Source of the DNA: Pseudomonadales bacterium
GTDB lineage: Bacteria; Pseudomonadota; Gammaproteobacteria; Pseudomonadales; Azotimanducaceae
Assembly (NCBI GenBank): GCA_019090615.1
Contig: JAHRVQ010000009.1
Span: forward strand, 1-43,839
Reading direction: 5' to 3'
DNA length: 43,839 nucleotides
Shown: in pieces, positions 7,321-15,984 of the stretch
Position numbering within the stretch: the first letter of the stretch is position 1
Layout: each line of letters opens with the position of its first letter
Notes under the pieces: generated by a model
Seen by the model: only the letters and a program-made list of their open reading frames with translations
The model's database searches: none
What the model was told of the DNA's origin: nothing
Program-made: the position numbers and the translations under genes

Positions 7321-8439
7321 ATGAGCAAAGCCCGACAAATACACCAGATAGACGGCCCATTCAAAATGCAACATGGGACCCTGTCGAATCCCTGTGTCGC
7401 CTATGAAACCTGGGGAGATCTTAACCGCCAGCAAGACAACACTATTTTGTTGTTTACCGGCTTATCTCCATCTGCACATGCCGCCTCATCTGACCTCGAC
7501 CAGGCACCCGGTTGGTGGGAACAGATGATTGGACCCGGCCGCCCCATCGATACAAGCATGTATTTTGTAGTTTGTATCAATTCCCTTGGCAGCTGTTTTG
7601 GTTCTTCTGGCCCCGCCAGCATTAACCCAGAGACCGGTCAACGCTATGACCTTGACTTCCCTGTACTGACTCTGGAAGATATCGCCAAGGCCGGCCATGA
7701 AGTGATCCTATCATTAGGCTTAACCCAACTACATGCAGTTGTCGGTGCTTCTATGGGCGGTATGATTGCCCTTGCCTATAGCGTTATTTTTCCAGATTTT
7801 GCCAGAGCCCTGGTAAGCATTTCTTCGGCCGCACGATGCCTGCCCTATTCTATTTCACTCCGCTCCTTACAAAGGGAGATGATTCGTACCGATCCCGACT
7901 GGAAAAATGGTAATTACGACCCAGACCAGGGACCAGATAGTGGCATGCGCTTAGCCCGTAAATTAGGCATGTTGACTTACCGCAGCCCTCAGGAGTTTGA
8001 GCAAAGGTTTGGCCGCGAACCTACTGCCGAAGAAAGTGATGACTCTTTCGGCATTAATTTTGAGGTTGAAGCGTATCTTGAGTCGCACGCTAATAAATTT
8101 GTTGGTAGTTTCGATGCCAATTGTTATTTGTACCTGTCTCGGGCAATGGATTTATTTGATCTTGCTGACCACGGCGGATCCTTAGCAAACGGATTTGAAC
8201 GGGTGGGGGCTAACAGAGCGCTCATTGTTGGCGTCAAGACCGACGTTTTATTCCCAATATCGCAGCAAAAAGAACTCGCTAAAGGCCTGGAAAACGGAAG
8301 CCGAGAAATCACCTTCGTCAGCCTGCCATCAATACAGGGGCACGATTCATTTCTAGTAGATATGGATAGATTTAGACCCATTTTATGTGACTTTTTTAAT
8401 TGCTCAATGAACCAGCCCGGCAAGCTCAAAAGCGTATAA
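7321..8439 (+). CDS. metX: MetX-family acyltransferase (homoserine O-acetyltransferase or serine O-succinyltransferase)
   Basis: 372-residue alpha/beta-hydrolase acyltransferase of the MetX family. The nucleophile elbow is GASMGG with S144; D308 (TDVLFP) and H341 (GHDSFL) complete the triad. NSLGSCFGSSGPASINP and RPIDTSMYFVVC are typical of the family. The substrate loop reads GLSPSAHAA rather than the common acetyltransferase form around A-L-T-G. Members with this altered loop include enzymes that acylate serine or use succinyl-CoA, so homoserine O-acetylation for methionine is likely but not assured. A metR gene lies 27 kb away. No strong Shine-Dalgarno precedes the ATG. Two intrinsic terminators follow within 400 bp. 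Confidence 0.85.
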   Translation: MSKARQIHQIDGPFKMQHGTLSNPCVAYETWGDLNRQQDNTILLFTGLSPSAHAASSDLDQAPGWWEQMIGPGRPIDTSMYFVVCINSLGSCFGSSGPASINPETGQRYDLDFPVLTLEDIAKAGHEVILSLGLTQLHAVVGASMGGMIALAYSVIFPDFARALVSISSAARCLPYSISLRSLQREMIRTDPDWKNGNYDPDQGPDSGMRLARKLGMLTYRSPQEFEQRFGREPTAEESDDSFGINFEVEAYLESHANKFVGSFDANCYLYLSRAMDLFDLADHGGSLANGFERVGANRALIVGVKTDVLFPISQQKELAKGLENGSREITFVSLPSIQGHDSFLVDMDRFRPILCDFFNCSMNQPGKLKSV

Positions 8440-8548
8440 CCACATGCATTAACGTTCTATTTCATCCGTGTAAATAGAAACATAAACAGCACTCTTTCAG
8501 AAGAATTTGTTATTTAACAAATAGTCCCATTCAAGGTAATGTATATAT

Positions 8549-8708
8549 CAGGAATGGCAACATTCTGACAGCAAGGCGGACAACTGAAATCTGCCAGCGT
8601 ACGCAAGACGCCGAGGTCTGAAAACTCCTAAGGAGCCTCAGAGTCGCTATGTACAGCACATTGGATAACACGTGAAATCCAGAGCCTGGCCATGCCAGGC
8701 TTTTTACT
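8549..8708 (+). ncRNA. candidate small RNA or long 3' UTR downstream of metX
   Basis: About 160 nt with a possible promoter in front: TTAACA at 8514-8519, 17 bp, TAATGT at 8537-8542. It ends in a strong intrinsic terminator. Internal self-complementary pieces include CTCC-TA-AGGAG near 8628-8638, enclosed by GAGG and CCTC. No protein reading frame of note. It may instead be the untranslated tail of the metX mRNA. Confidence 0.3.
8683..8708 (+). terminator. intrinsic terminator
   Basis: Perfect 8-bp stem AGCCTGGC / GCCAGGCT with a 3-nt CAT loop, then TTTTACTTTT. It would end the metX transcript or the candidate small RNA just upstream. Confidence 0.85.
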
Positions 8709-8782
8709 TTTCCCCTATCATTTTTTCTGCTTCTCACCTTCCATCAAATTCTGGCGATCTAATATCCTAGTAGGGTTTCCAT

Positions 8783-8810
8783 AAAAAAGGCTGCATAAGC
8801 AGCCTTTTTT
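8783..8810. terminator. bidirectional intrinsic terminator
   Basis: Perfect stem AAAAAAGGCTGC / GCAGCCTTTTTT around an ATAA loop. The A and T runs make it work in both directions. It separates rightward metX transcription from the leftward acyl-CoA dehydrogenase gene ending at 8885. Confidence 0.9.
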
Positions 8811-8884
8811 ACTTGTCTTCTGTTAACAACACTTACGCACCAAACTAGCTCTCGTCTAATAGCCAATACCGTGAGTAGCGCAAT

Positions 8885-10015
8885 CTAGTAACCTTGAGTC
8901 ACGCCATAACGATCACGATGAAACGCGCTATTACCTAGCGCATGCTCACAAACTCTGGAGCGTTTCATAAAAAAGCCAATTTCATATTCATCGGTCATGC
9001 CAATGCCACCATGCATTTGCACGCCTTCGCTACTCACCAGATTAAAAGTATCGTTTAGCCTTGCTTTGGTAAGGCTTGCCAATTCTGGAATTTGATCTGA
9101 ATTATCATCCAGCGCTGACAAAGCTTCCAGGACAACTGATTTTGACAGCTCTACTTCACAGAACATCTGCGAAGCGCGGTGCTTTAATGCCTGAAATGAA
9201 CCAATTGGCACACCAAATTGCTCTCTAACCTTCAAATATTCTACGGTCCGTTCAAAGCACTCCTGCACGCCACCTAACATTTCAGCGGAAAGCAAAATTC
9301 GTCCTGCATCCAGTACCTGTTCCAGAACCGCAGCGCCTTTACCTTCTTCACCTAGTAAAACACCTTCTGCTCCGTCAAATTCAATATTTGAGGCATTTCT
9401 ACTGTCAGCCATAATGGTCCGAGTTACGTTCACACCCGCTGAATCACGATCAACCAACACTAATGTTAGACCTTCGACATCTCCGGCCTTACCCGAACTT
9501 CTTGCAACAACAACTATTTTATTCGCTATATGGCCATCTAAGACAAACTTTTTGCTGCCACTCACCTTATAACCTGCAGATGATTTTTCAGCAGTGGTTT
9601 CAGCCCCATAAGGGCTGTGATGGGCTTTTTCTTCCAAAGCCAGCGCCAATAATAATTCGCCCGCAGCAACCTGAGGCAGTAATTCGCTTTTCTGCTGATC
9701 AGAACCCCCATGTAAAATCGCGCTAGCACCCAGCACCGCAGTACTAAACAGAGGCGATGCTGCTAGTGTTCGACCACATTCTTCCATGACCACACCCATG
9801 CCAAGAAATCCAAACCCCAGACCACCAAAATCTTCAGGAATTGTAATGCCAGCCCAGCCCAGTTCTACCATCTGCTGCCATGTGGCTGAATCAAACCCCT
9901 GCGCACTTTTATCGTCTCGCAAAGTCCGTAGTTGATTGATCGGTGTGTTGTTGGTGCAGAAATCTTTTGCTGCATCCTTCAACATATTCTGTTCTTCATT
10001 TAATACCAGTGGCAT
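8885..10015 (-). CDS. acyl-CoA dehydrogenase family protein
   Basis: 376-residue FAD-dependent acyl-CoA dehydrogenase. Visible elements are the N-terminal helical domain opening L-N-E-E-Q, the GWAGITIPEDFGGLG segment (about 53-67), the middle beta domain with YKVSGSKKFVLDG, and the C-terminal helices with REQFGVPIGSFQALKHR and QMHGGIGMTDEYEIGFF. By eye, the position of the MCAD-type catalytic glutamate near the C-terminus is not a glutamate (the run is KRSRVCEHALGN). This resembles the subunits found in heteromeric dehydrogenases of steroid or branched-acyl breakdown, but no partner subunit is adjacent. AGGAG lies about 10 nt before the ATG. A bidirectional terminator follows. The substrate is unknown; together with the racemase at 12879 it suggests branched acyl-CoA oxidation. 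Confidence 0.88.
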   Translation of the reverse strand: MPLVLNEEQNMLKDAAKDFCTNNTPINQLRTLRDDKSAQGFDSATWQQMVELGWAGITIPEDFGGLGFGFLGMGVVMEECGRTLAASPLFSTAVLGASAILHGGSDQQKSELLPQVAAGELLLALALEEKAHHSPYGAETTAEKSSAGYKVSGSKKFVLDGHIANKIVVVARSSGKAGDVEGLTLVLVDRDSAGVNVTRTIMADSRNASNIEFDGAEGVLLGEEGKGAAVLEQVLDAGRILLSAEMLGGVQECFERTVEYLKVREQFGVPIGSFQALKHRASQMFCEVELSKSVVLEALSALDDNSDQIPELASLTKARLNDTFNLVSSEGVQMHGGIGMTDEYEIGFFMKRSRVCEHALGNSAFHRDRYGVTQGY

Positions 10016-10386
10016 AACTGAGTTGCTCCTAAGCTTGCATTGAAATCCACAAGGATCATTCTAAAATTCGGTCAGGTTTCAAAATTGTAATATTGTAGTT
10101 TTATACAATTGTAATTTGACACAATCGTAGTTTTACACACGGGCCAGATGTTACCTGACCCGCAGTAAAATTCAATCGAGATCAGCACTGGCAACTGACT
10201 ATTCCTCTATTCAGCACAAACAACTACCAAATCAGGACAAACAACTACCAAAATCGAACTTTAGTAGTAGCCAAAATAGCCACCAAACCTACTCTAAATA
10301 TTCAGTTATAGAGTGTATCAAATTTAGTTTGTTCCCAGCAGCTTTAAATTTTTCGGTCCGCCAGTGTCTGCGCCCTGTGTTGAAAG
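10016..10386. other. intergenic region between pdxA and acyl-CoA dehydrogenase
   Basis: About 370 bp. The part next to the dehydrogenase (10080-10136) is a degenerate AT-rich run of ATTGTA/ACAATT motifs. A 21-bp duplication lies at 10216-10256. No hairpin terminator for pdxA is evident, and no gene of credible quality was found. Confidence 0.5.
10216..10256. repeat. 21-bp tandem duplication
   Basis: ACAAACAACTACCAAATCAG plus one base, followed at once by a second copy with one change near its end. It is intergenic, upstream of the acyl-CoA dehydrogenase gene. Confidence 0.85.
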
Positions 10387-11397
10387 CTAAACCTGAAGCC
10401 TGCCTTCAAGCATATCTATAGCAGCATCAAGGGCCATCTTTAACCCTTTTGCATTCGCCAGATTTTTACCCGCAATATCAAATGCCGTACCATGATCAAC
10501 CGATGTACGTATAAAAGGAATGCCCATAGTTGCAGTAATGCTATCTTCGAAATTGTGCATTTTAATAGCAATATGGCCCTGATCATGATACAGCGCCATC
10601 ACAGCATCAAACTCACCTCCCACAGCACGATAAAATATTGAATCAGCAGGGTAGGGGCCAACAGCATCTATACCCATCGATCGAACCTTTCTAATCGCCG
10701 GCGCGATCTCTTCTATCTCTTCTCGGCCTAACATGCCCGCTTCACCACCGTGCGGATTCAGTGCAGCAACAGCAATCCGAGGATTTGACCCGCTCCATCG
10801 ACGAAGATGCTCTGCCGTCAAAACCAACCGCTCAACTAGTGCATCACAGGTTACAAATTGAACCGCCTCAGCCAGGGATTTATGCGTGGACAAATGCGCC
10901 ACCTTAAGCCCCGTGGTCATCAGCATAGTTGCCGTTAACGTGGCATTGGTCATCCGTGCCAATATCTCCTGATGACCGATATCACCAAAATAACCTGCCG
11001 CATGTACCGCGGCTTTGTTTATAGGGCAGGTTACAACGGCTCGAATTTCATCCTGCAGTGCCATCTGCACAGCCGATTCAAAAAATTGCACAGCCGCCCT
11101 GCCACAATCTACATCCACCTGACCCATTACCAAACTAGCCTGATCGAATTGAGCGGTCTCTAATACCTGTAACACGTTGGAATCGTCGATATAACTCAAA
11201 TCTGGACAAAGTTTAATGGTCAAAGTCAGGCCAGCCTGTTTTCTAGCAGACTCAAGACAGGCCAGGTTACCAACAACAAATGGACGGGCAAATTCATATA
11301 CACCCGAGTCAGCCAATGTTTTTACAATAACCTCGGCACCAATCCCAGCAGGGTCACCCATTGTGATAGCTAACAACGGTTTAACTGACTTATCCAT
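10387..11397 (-). CDS. pdxA: 4-hydroxythreonine-4-phosphate dehydrogenase (PdxA family)
   Basis: 336 residues from the ATG at 11397, chosen because GGGAG lies 6 nt upstream and the protein then opens with PLLAITMGDPAGIG, as the family does; the longer frame begins at a TTG. PdxA oxidises 4-phosphohydroxy-L-threonine with NAD in the DXP-dependent pyridoxal phosphate route. Predicted metal-binding histidines are H172 (STHKS), H216 (NPHGGE) and H271 (YHDQGH), with the spacing of the E. coli enzyme. TCPINKAA and the SVDHGTAFDIAGK tail segment are also typical. It lacks the usual surA-pdxA-rsmA neighbours, so it may be a PdxA2-type paralogue acting on 4-phospho-D-erythronate-like substrates. I rate standard PdxA the more likely. 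Confidence 0.9.
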   Translation of the reverse strand: MDKSVKPLLAITMGDPAGIGAEVIVKTLADSGVYEFARPFVVGNLACLESARKQAGLTLTIKLCPDLSYIDDSNVLQVLETAQFDQASLVMGQVDVDCGRAAVQFFESAVQMALQDEIRAVVTCPINKAAVHAAGYFGDIGHQEILARMTNATLTATMLMTTGLKVAHLSTHKSLAEAVQFVTCDALVERLVLTAEHLRRWSGSNPRIAVAALNPHGGEAGMLGREEIEEIAPAIRKVRSMGIDAVGPYPADSIFYRAVGGEFDAVMALYHDQGHIAIKMHNFEDSITATMGIPFIRTSVDHGTAFDIAGKNLANAKGLKMALDAAIDMLEGRLQV

Positions 11398-11588
11398 ATT
11401 CGCTCCCAATTTTTTTATGCGCGTCTGAACACCAGCCAAATCTAGCCTTTATCCGTTGCGAAATTATAAACGCCGTTACCGCCACTGCTATCTCACTATG
11501 AGCGAAAAAACTTGAAGTAATATTAGCCGCACAGTGCAGGATAGAGCATGCTAAATAAAATACACTTCAATATTAAATCTTGCCAAAT

Positions 11589-11615
11589 AAAAAAGGGACT
11601 AACGTCCCTTTTTTT
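11589..11615. terminator. bidirectional intrinsic terminator
   Basis: Stem AAAAAAGGGAC / GTCCCTTTTTT with a TAAC loop. It lies about 150 bp past the stop of the leftward AP2-like gene and upstream of pdxA, so it ends the former transcript before pdxA begins. Confidence 0.9.
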
Positions 11616-11680
11616 ATCGCATATTTGAATATGATTTGTTGGTTACTGTTCCGACTTACCTGACGCCGTCCAGCTCTATC

Positions 11681-11721
11681 TAACCTAACTAATATTAACC
11701 TAACTAATATTAACCTAACTA
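11681..11721. repeat. 15-bp tandem repeat
   Basis: TAACCTAACTAATAT repeated about 2.7 times between the AP2-like gene and its terminator, hence in its 3' UTR. Confidence 0.9.
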
Positions 11722-11764
11722 CGAAAACTCTAAGCCGGCGGTAGTAATCTGTCAAAACCAATCA

Positions 11765-12280
11765 CTAACTCTTCTTCTTACGCTTTCGCTTCATTGCATC
11801 AAGTTGTGCTTTGGTAGGCTGGGCACTAAGTAACTGCTTAAAAACCGCCGACCGCTTGGATATTTTTTTGTGATCAATATAAAAATTAACAGCCTTTTCC
11901 CACGCACCTGTTAGGCCATGTAAATTGATAGAAACAGTGGTATTAACAATTTTGCCAACCTTGGCAGACATAATACCAATCTGGAAAACAGGCGTTCGAG
12001 TACCACTTTTTTCAGTTTTCATGCGGAACAATATTCCCCGCACCTTGCCATTCTTGTCGAACAGTGCTGTTTTGGCCGCTTCCGCTTTTGCTTTAGCCTG
12101 TTGTTTTTCAAGCACTGCATCGCGCTCTTCTGCCCGCGTCTTCACCTCCGCACGCGCCGCACCTCGCATGCGCTTACCATTTAGCTTTAGAGAAAAATAT
12201 TCCTGAAAAGTCTTGCCCGCAATCTGGCGCCTGACCCTAAATCCATGGAACCGAGTAGTATCAAGTAGTTCTACACTCAT
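11765..12280 (-). CDS. basic protein with two AP2-like repeats, unknown function
   Basis: 171 residues, very lysine/arginine rich. I see two similar modules separated by an alanine/lysine-rich helix (about 45-72): residues 8-40 (GFRVRRQIAGKTFQEYFSLK) and residues 78-135 (KVRGILFRMKT, then TTVSINLHGLTGAWEKAVNF). Each has the strand-strand-strand-helix feel of AP2/ERF-type or integrase arm DNA-binding domains. The C-terminus is a basic tail, KRKRKKKS. A DNA- or RNA-binding role is therefore plausible, but I cannot name a family. TAGGT lies ahead of the ATG. It stands alone on the minus strand, followed by a repeat and a strong terminator. Confidence 0.7.
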   Translation of the reverse strand: MSVELLDTTRFHGFRVRRQIAGKTFQEYFSLKLNGKRMRGAARAEVKTRAEERDAVLEKQQAKAKAEAAKTALFDKNGKVRGILFRMKTEKSGTRTPVFQIGIMSAKVGKIVNTTVSINLHGLTGAWEKAVNFYIDHKKISKRSAVFKQLLSAQPTKAQLDAMKRKRKKKS

Positions 12281-12878
12281 CTGAAGTTACCTATTAAGTT
12301 GGTGAATGAATTTGTCCTGCCTCAGTTGCTATAGCATGCTCTTAAACCTTTTCTACAAGAGCTGCAACTACCCTTTAACGACTAGACTATATTCTAACGC
12401 AGTCAAGTCTCAGCTTTATTGGTGACAAAAATAGTTGAACTATCACTAGCTATCTGATGTTAACTATAGCCAAATTTATACGTAGAGTACTAACTATGCA
12501 TTATAAATTTATTTCTTATAAAACCAGTCGGCAAACGGCATTAAACTATGCCAGCTAACATATTGTAACAGCCAGCTTTTAGCCGATTTGAAAGTGGCGC
12601 AATTCTACAGGAATAAACAAAAAAGAGAATAAAAAAAGCCCCCCTTTTTACAAAAAAAACACGTTTTTAAGTAAAAAGGGGGGCTGTAGTTAACAGGTAG
12701 GCAGTTTTTATTACATTCCTGATTAAATTATTCTATCTGCGACGAATAAATCTGGTTAAAACCACTTATAATTCCAATAATGAGAACAGCAATCTATATC
12801 TCTACAGGTTTTCGTAAGTAGTACCTTCATCAACAGTTTCTTCATAGACGGTATCCCTCAGTAGTGCTTGTTAGCCCG
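12281..12878. other. long intergenic region
   Basis: About 600 bp between the AP2-like gene and the racemase gene, both leftward. It holds the racemase terminator hairpin (12630-12685) and presumably the AP2-like gene's promoter in the AT-rich 12300-12500 part. Just past the racemase stop, a short open frame on the minus strand with an acidic E-E-T-V-D-E-G composition runs for about 20 codons without a convincing start. Nothing else is supported. Confidence 0.5.
12630..12685 (-). terminator. long intrinsic terminator of the racemase gene
   Basis: Perfect 15-bp inverted repeat AGCCCCCCTTTTTAC / GTAAAAAGGGGGGCT at 12637-12651 and 12671-12685. The 19-nt loop contains its own AAAAA/TTTTT pairing. 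Read on the minus strand it is followed by seven T residues, as expected for a terminator serving the leftward gene ending at 12879. Confidence 0.9.
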
Positions 12879-14018
12879 CTATGCCTTTACGCTGCCAACT
12901 GCACCTGATGTCAGCAGAGATTCGATCTCGGCACTATCAAAACCCGCTTCTTGCAGCACAACCAGCGAATCCTCACCAGCAATCCTGGCACTGTTAGTTA
13001 GACCCACCTCGGTACGACTGAATCGCGGTGCGGGCGACGGCTGAAGGATTCCATCCAACTCAGTGAAGGTGCCCCTATGTTGATTATGCGGATGTTCTGC
13101 AGCTTCCGTCAGAGATAACACCGGCGCAAAACATACATCCGTACCTTCCATTATTTCACACCATTGCGCTCTGGTTTTTTTGAGGAATACTGCGGCAATA
13201 TCTTCTTTTCTTGCAGCCCAGCTAGATCGATCCATCTGAGCTGAAAATTTATCGGGGTCCAACTCAGCCTTTTCGATTAAAAGTGCATAAAATTGCGGCT
13301 CAATGGATCCGATAGAAATATATTCGCCGTCACTGGTTTCGTAGGTATCATAAAAATGCGCACCAGTATCAAGTAAATTGGTACCCCTTTGAGAATCCCA
13401 CATGCCAGCTGCGTTCATGGTATAGAACATAGACATTAATATTGCAGCACCATCAACCATTGCGGTATCGACCACTTGTCCCGTACCAGATTTATGCGCT
13501 TCCAGAATTCCACATACCAGCCCAAACGCCAATACCATTCCACCGCCGCCAAAATCGCCAACAAGATTAAGTGGCGGTATTGGCTTGCCATTTTTTGCCC
13601 CTATAGCACTCAGGGCACCGGATAATGCAATGTAATTTATATCATGACCAGCTGCCTGAGACATTGGGCCGTCCTGGCCCCAACCGGTCATCCTGCCGTA
13701 CACAAGCTTTTCATTTTGCGCCATACACTCTTCCGGCCCCAATCCAAGACGCTCAGCGACGCCAGGCCTGAAACCTTCAAAAATAGCATCAGCACCTTCG
13801 CATAATTTCAGAATGACAGATTTACCTGCCTCGCTTTTCAGATCCAGCGCTATAGACTTACGACCTCTCGCCAAAACATCATTAGAGCGTCTGGTACTCC
13901 CACCAGTACGATCCACGCGGATTACTTCAGCGCCCATATCAGAAAGCATCATGCCGCAAAATGGACCAGGCCCTATGCCCGCCAATTCGATTATTTTAAT
14001 ACCCTTTAACGGCCCCAT
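12879..14018 (-). CDS. alpha-methylacyl-CoA racemase (CaiB/BaiF family)
   Basis: 379-residue class III CoA-transferase-fold enzyme that interconverts (2R)- and (2S)-2-methylacyl-CoA. This lets branched fatty acids or sterol side chains enter beta-oxidation. Catalytic residues match the mycobacterial MCR enzyme closely: H125 in [13 protein letters not shown]155 in [10 protein letters not shown] and E240 in GSIEPQF, against H126/D156/E241. Other family marks are MTGWGQDGP and [17 protein letters not shown] sits right before the ATG. It is a single-gene unit with its own terminator. With the acyl-CoA dehydrogenase and the crotonases nearby it suggests use of methyl-branched acyl chains. Confidence 0.94.
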   Translation of the reverse strand: MGPLKGIKIIELAGIGPGPFCGMMLSDMGAEVIRVDRTGGSTRRSNDVLARGRKSIALDLKSEAGKSVILKLCEGADAIFEGFRPGVAERLGLGPEECMAQNEKLVYGRMTGWGQDGPMSQAAGHDINYIALSGALSAIGAKNGKPIPPLNLVGDFGGGGMVLAFGLVCGILEAHKSGTGQVVDTAMVDGAAILMSMFYTMNAAGMWDSQRGTNLLDTGAHFYDTYETSDGEYISIGSIEPQFYALLIEKAELDPDKFSAQMDRSSWAARKEDIAAVFLKKTRAQWCEIMEGTDVCFAPVLSLTEAAEHPHNQHRGTFTELDGILQPSPAPRFSRTEVGLTNSARIAGEDSLVVLQEAGFDSAEIESLLTSGAVGSVKA

Positions 14019-14133
14019 AAATTAACTCCTTTGTTAAAAAATTAGGCGCGTATTTAGTCACATTCGCAGGAACGGAGCAAGATTACAGTCCAATCAAGCC
14101 CCAGAGGGGCATTGCACCCAAGCACTTGCGCAT

Positions 14134-14159
14134 TTCAGTAAAATCATTCAGTAAAATCA
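14134..14159. repeat. 13-bp tandem duplication
   Basis: Two exact adjacent copies of TTCAGTAAAATCA in the gap between the divergent racemase and DUF2971 genes. Confidence 0.88.
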
Positions 14160-14287
14160 GCTTAGCGCTACAAAGAAACCCAGTTTAAGGCAAATTAATT
14201 ACGCCATATCGAGCGAAACCAGAACTGTTTGCTAAACTTACCAACAAATTGGAATTTTTTTGTTCTTAGAAGGATGAATAACCGGAT

Positions 14288-15181
14288 ATGCCCGAATCGC
14301 TCTACAAGTACACTTCGGCTGAAACAGCCGAAATCATTTTAAATACTGGCACACTCAGATGGAGCTCTCCTGAACTTTTTAACGAAGCCTGGGCCATCGG
14401 TCACTCACCAGAACTGGATTTTGATCACATCACAATAACCAAGGCCATGTTAAAACAGGCGGTATCGATGATTTTCATTCGAGACATGCCGGCCGGAAAC
14501 GAAAAACACCCACTATTCAAAGCAATTCGTCGATGGAGAACAGAAGACCGGTTCAAAGATGAGGTAGAAGCGTATGATTCTTTGTCTGAATTACTAGCAC
14601 CTACACCAGAAACATTAGAGTCTAAGCTGAAACATATTCTTTCAGCCTGGGTAGACCTGGTTGCAAATTCTCGGATCCTGTGCCTGTCTGAATCACCCAA
14701 GGATGTACAAAGCTGGAAAACTTATGCGGATAATCATACTGGCGTAGTATTCAAGTTTTCTACAGAAAACACCCTTCAAGAACCAAAAAAGGTTGAATAT
14801 GGCACCCAGCGATGCCAATTGACCACGGTCAAGGAACAGGTAGATGATCTTGTTGGCATTAAACGGGCAACCACCCTGGCAGACTTTGAATCTAAACTAC
14901 TCGCCAAACCCAAACACAACAGCGCGGAAAGAGAATGGCGTTGTATACAGATTATCGATGAAGAAGACCTGGATTGCGGTGAGGACATAGAAGACTGGTT
15001 TATCGACCAGAAATTCTATGAGTCCGAACTGCGCGCAGCCTACTTCGGGTTCTTGATGCCTGAAGCGCAGCGTAAAGAGCTGGCACTATTAATCAAAGCT
15101 AAATATCCCAAAATAGCCCTGTTCAATGCGATCGCAATACCTGATCAGTATGAGCTCGAATTCAAGAAATATTGTCCTTAA
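14288..15181 (+). CDS. DUF2971 family protein
   Basis: 297-residue protein with the DUF2971 signature: LYKYTSAETAEIILNTGTLR at the N-terminus followed by WSSPELFNE, a central SRILCLSESPKDVQSWKTYA then HTGVVFKF (about 126-158), and AEREWR near 218. The family is widespread and scattered among bacteria, often in variable regions. Its biochemical role is not established to my knowledge, so I assign none. AAGGATG precedes the ATG by about 11 nt. The gene is single and has no obvious partner; the next gene starts 140 bp on. Confidence 0.85.
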   Translation: MPESLYKYTSAETAEIILNTGTLRWSSPELFNEAWAIGHSPELDFDHITITKAMLKQAVSMIFIRDMPAGNEKHPLFKAIRRWRTEDRFKDEVEAYDSLSELLAPTPETLESKLKHILSAWVDLVANSRILCLSESPKDVQSWKTYADNHTGVVFKFSTENTLQEPKKVEYGTQRCQLTTVKEQVDDLVGIKRATTLADFESKLLAKPKHNSAEREWRCIQIIDEEDLDCGEDIEDWFIDQKFYESELRAAYFGFLMPEAQRKELALLIKAKYPKIALFNAIAIPDQYELEFKKYCP

Positions 15182-15203
15182 CCGGCCACCCTATGAACAC
15201 CTG

Positions 15204-15243
15204 CCGGTGCCACTCTTAACCGGTTAACCGGTGCCACGCTTAA
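15204..15243. repeat. 24-bp spaced direct repeat
   Basis: CCGGTGCCACTCTTAA at 15204 and CCGGTGCCACGCTTAA at 15228 with an AACCGGTT palindrome between them, after the DUF2971 stop codon. A T-run is lacking, so it is not a classical terminator. Confidence 0.75.
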
Positions 15244-15321
15244 AAAGTAACGCCTAATAGTTGTAATCAGGCACCATGCCGATATGATTCGGCTTTCCTG
15301 ATACAATGACAAAGGCAATTT

Positions 15322-15984
15322 ATGAGTGAAATGCTTGAATATATTGAACTAGAACCTGCAGAAGCAGCAACTTCGACAATTATTTGGCTACATGGACTCG
15401 GTGCAGACGGGCATGATTTCGAACCAATCGTGCCGGAACTAAAGCTACCCGCATCTATGCGAACACGATTCATATTCCCCCATGCACCCATGCGTTCAAT
15501 TAGCATGGACGATACAGATCAAGAGATACGCGCCTGGTTTGATTTCATTCCTCACTCTGAGACCGCAGGCAGCAGCGACATCGAAGTCTCTGCCAGTCAG
15601 ATTGGAGTATTTATTGAGCGCGAGATGGAACGCGGAATCGCGAGCGATAAAATCCTCCTTGCGGGTTTCTCACAAGGTGGAGTGGTTGCATTGCAAACCG
15701 CAATTCGCTACCCAGAACGTCTCGCAGGAGTACTTGCTTTATCGACCTACTTACACGATTTCAGTCGTGCTGAAGCAGAAATGACCGATGCAAATTTAGC
15801 CATTCCTATTATGCTAGCGCACGGCACCCAGGACGAAATGATTCCTATTATGCGTGCCGCCACATCACGAGAAAATTTGATTCGGCTTGGCTACGACGTG
15901 AGATGGTTCGATTACCATATGGGGCACAATGTATGCCTTGAAGAAATTCAGGAAATATCAGGTTTCTTTCAGGAATTGCTTTGA
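15322..15984 (+). CDS. carboxylesterase / lysophospholipase (EstB type)
   Basis: 220-residue alpha/beta hydrolase of the abhydrolase_2 (phospholipase/carboxylesterase) family. IIWLHGLGADGHDFEPIVPE at about 20-39 forms the oxyanion region. The triad is S117 (GFSQGG), D171 (HGTQDEMIP) and H202 (MGHNV). These enzymes hydrolyse short acyl esters or lysophospholipids in the cytosol. The stop codon overlaps the TTG start of the next gene, miaE (TTGA), so the two are translationally coupled. The length and motifs are complete; the natural substrate is unknown. Confidence 0.92.
   Translation: MSEMLEYIELEPAEAATSTIIWLHGLGADGHDFEPIVPELKLPASMRTRFIFPHAPMRSISMDDTDQEIRAWFDFIPHSETAGSSDIEVSASQIGVFIEREMERGIASDKILLAGFSQGGVVALQTAIRYPERLAGVLALSTYLHDFSRAEAEMTDANLAIPIMLAHGTQDEMIPIMRAATSRENLIRLGYDVRWFDYHMGHNVCLEEIQEISGFFQELL

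Noticed and set aside
12780-12878. Short acidic frame after the racemase stop
   Set aside because: About 20 codons with no proper start; it may be a former extension of a gene, but this cannot be shown here.
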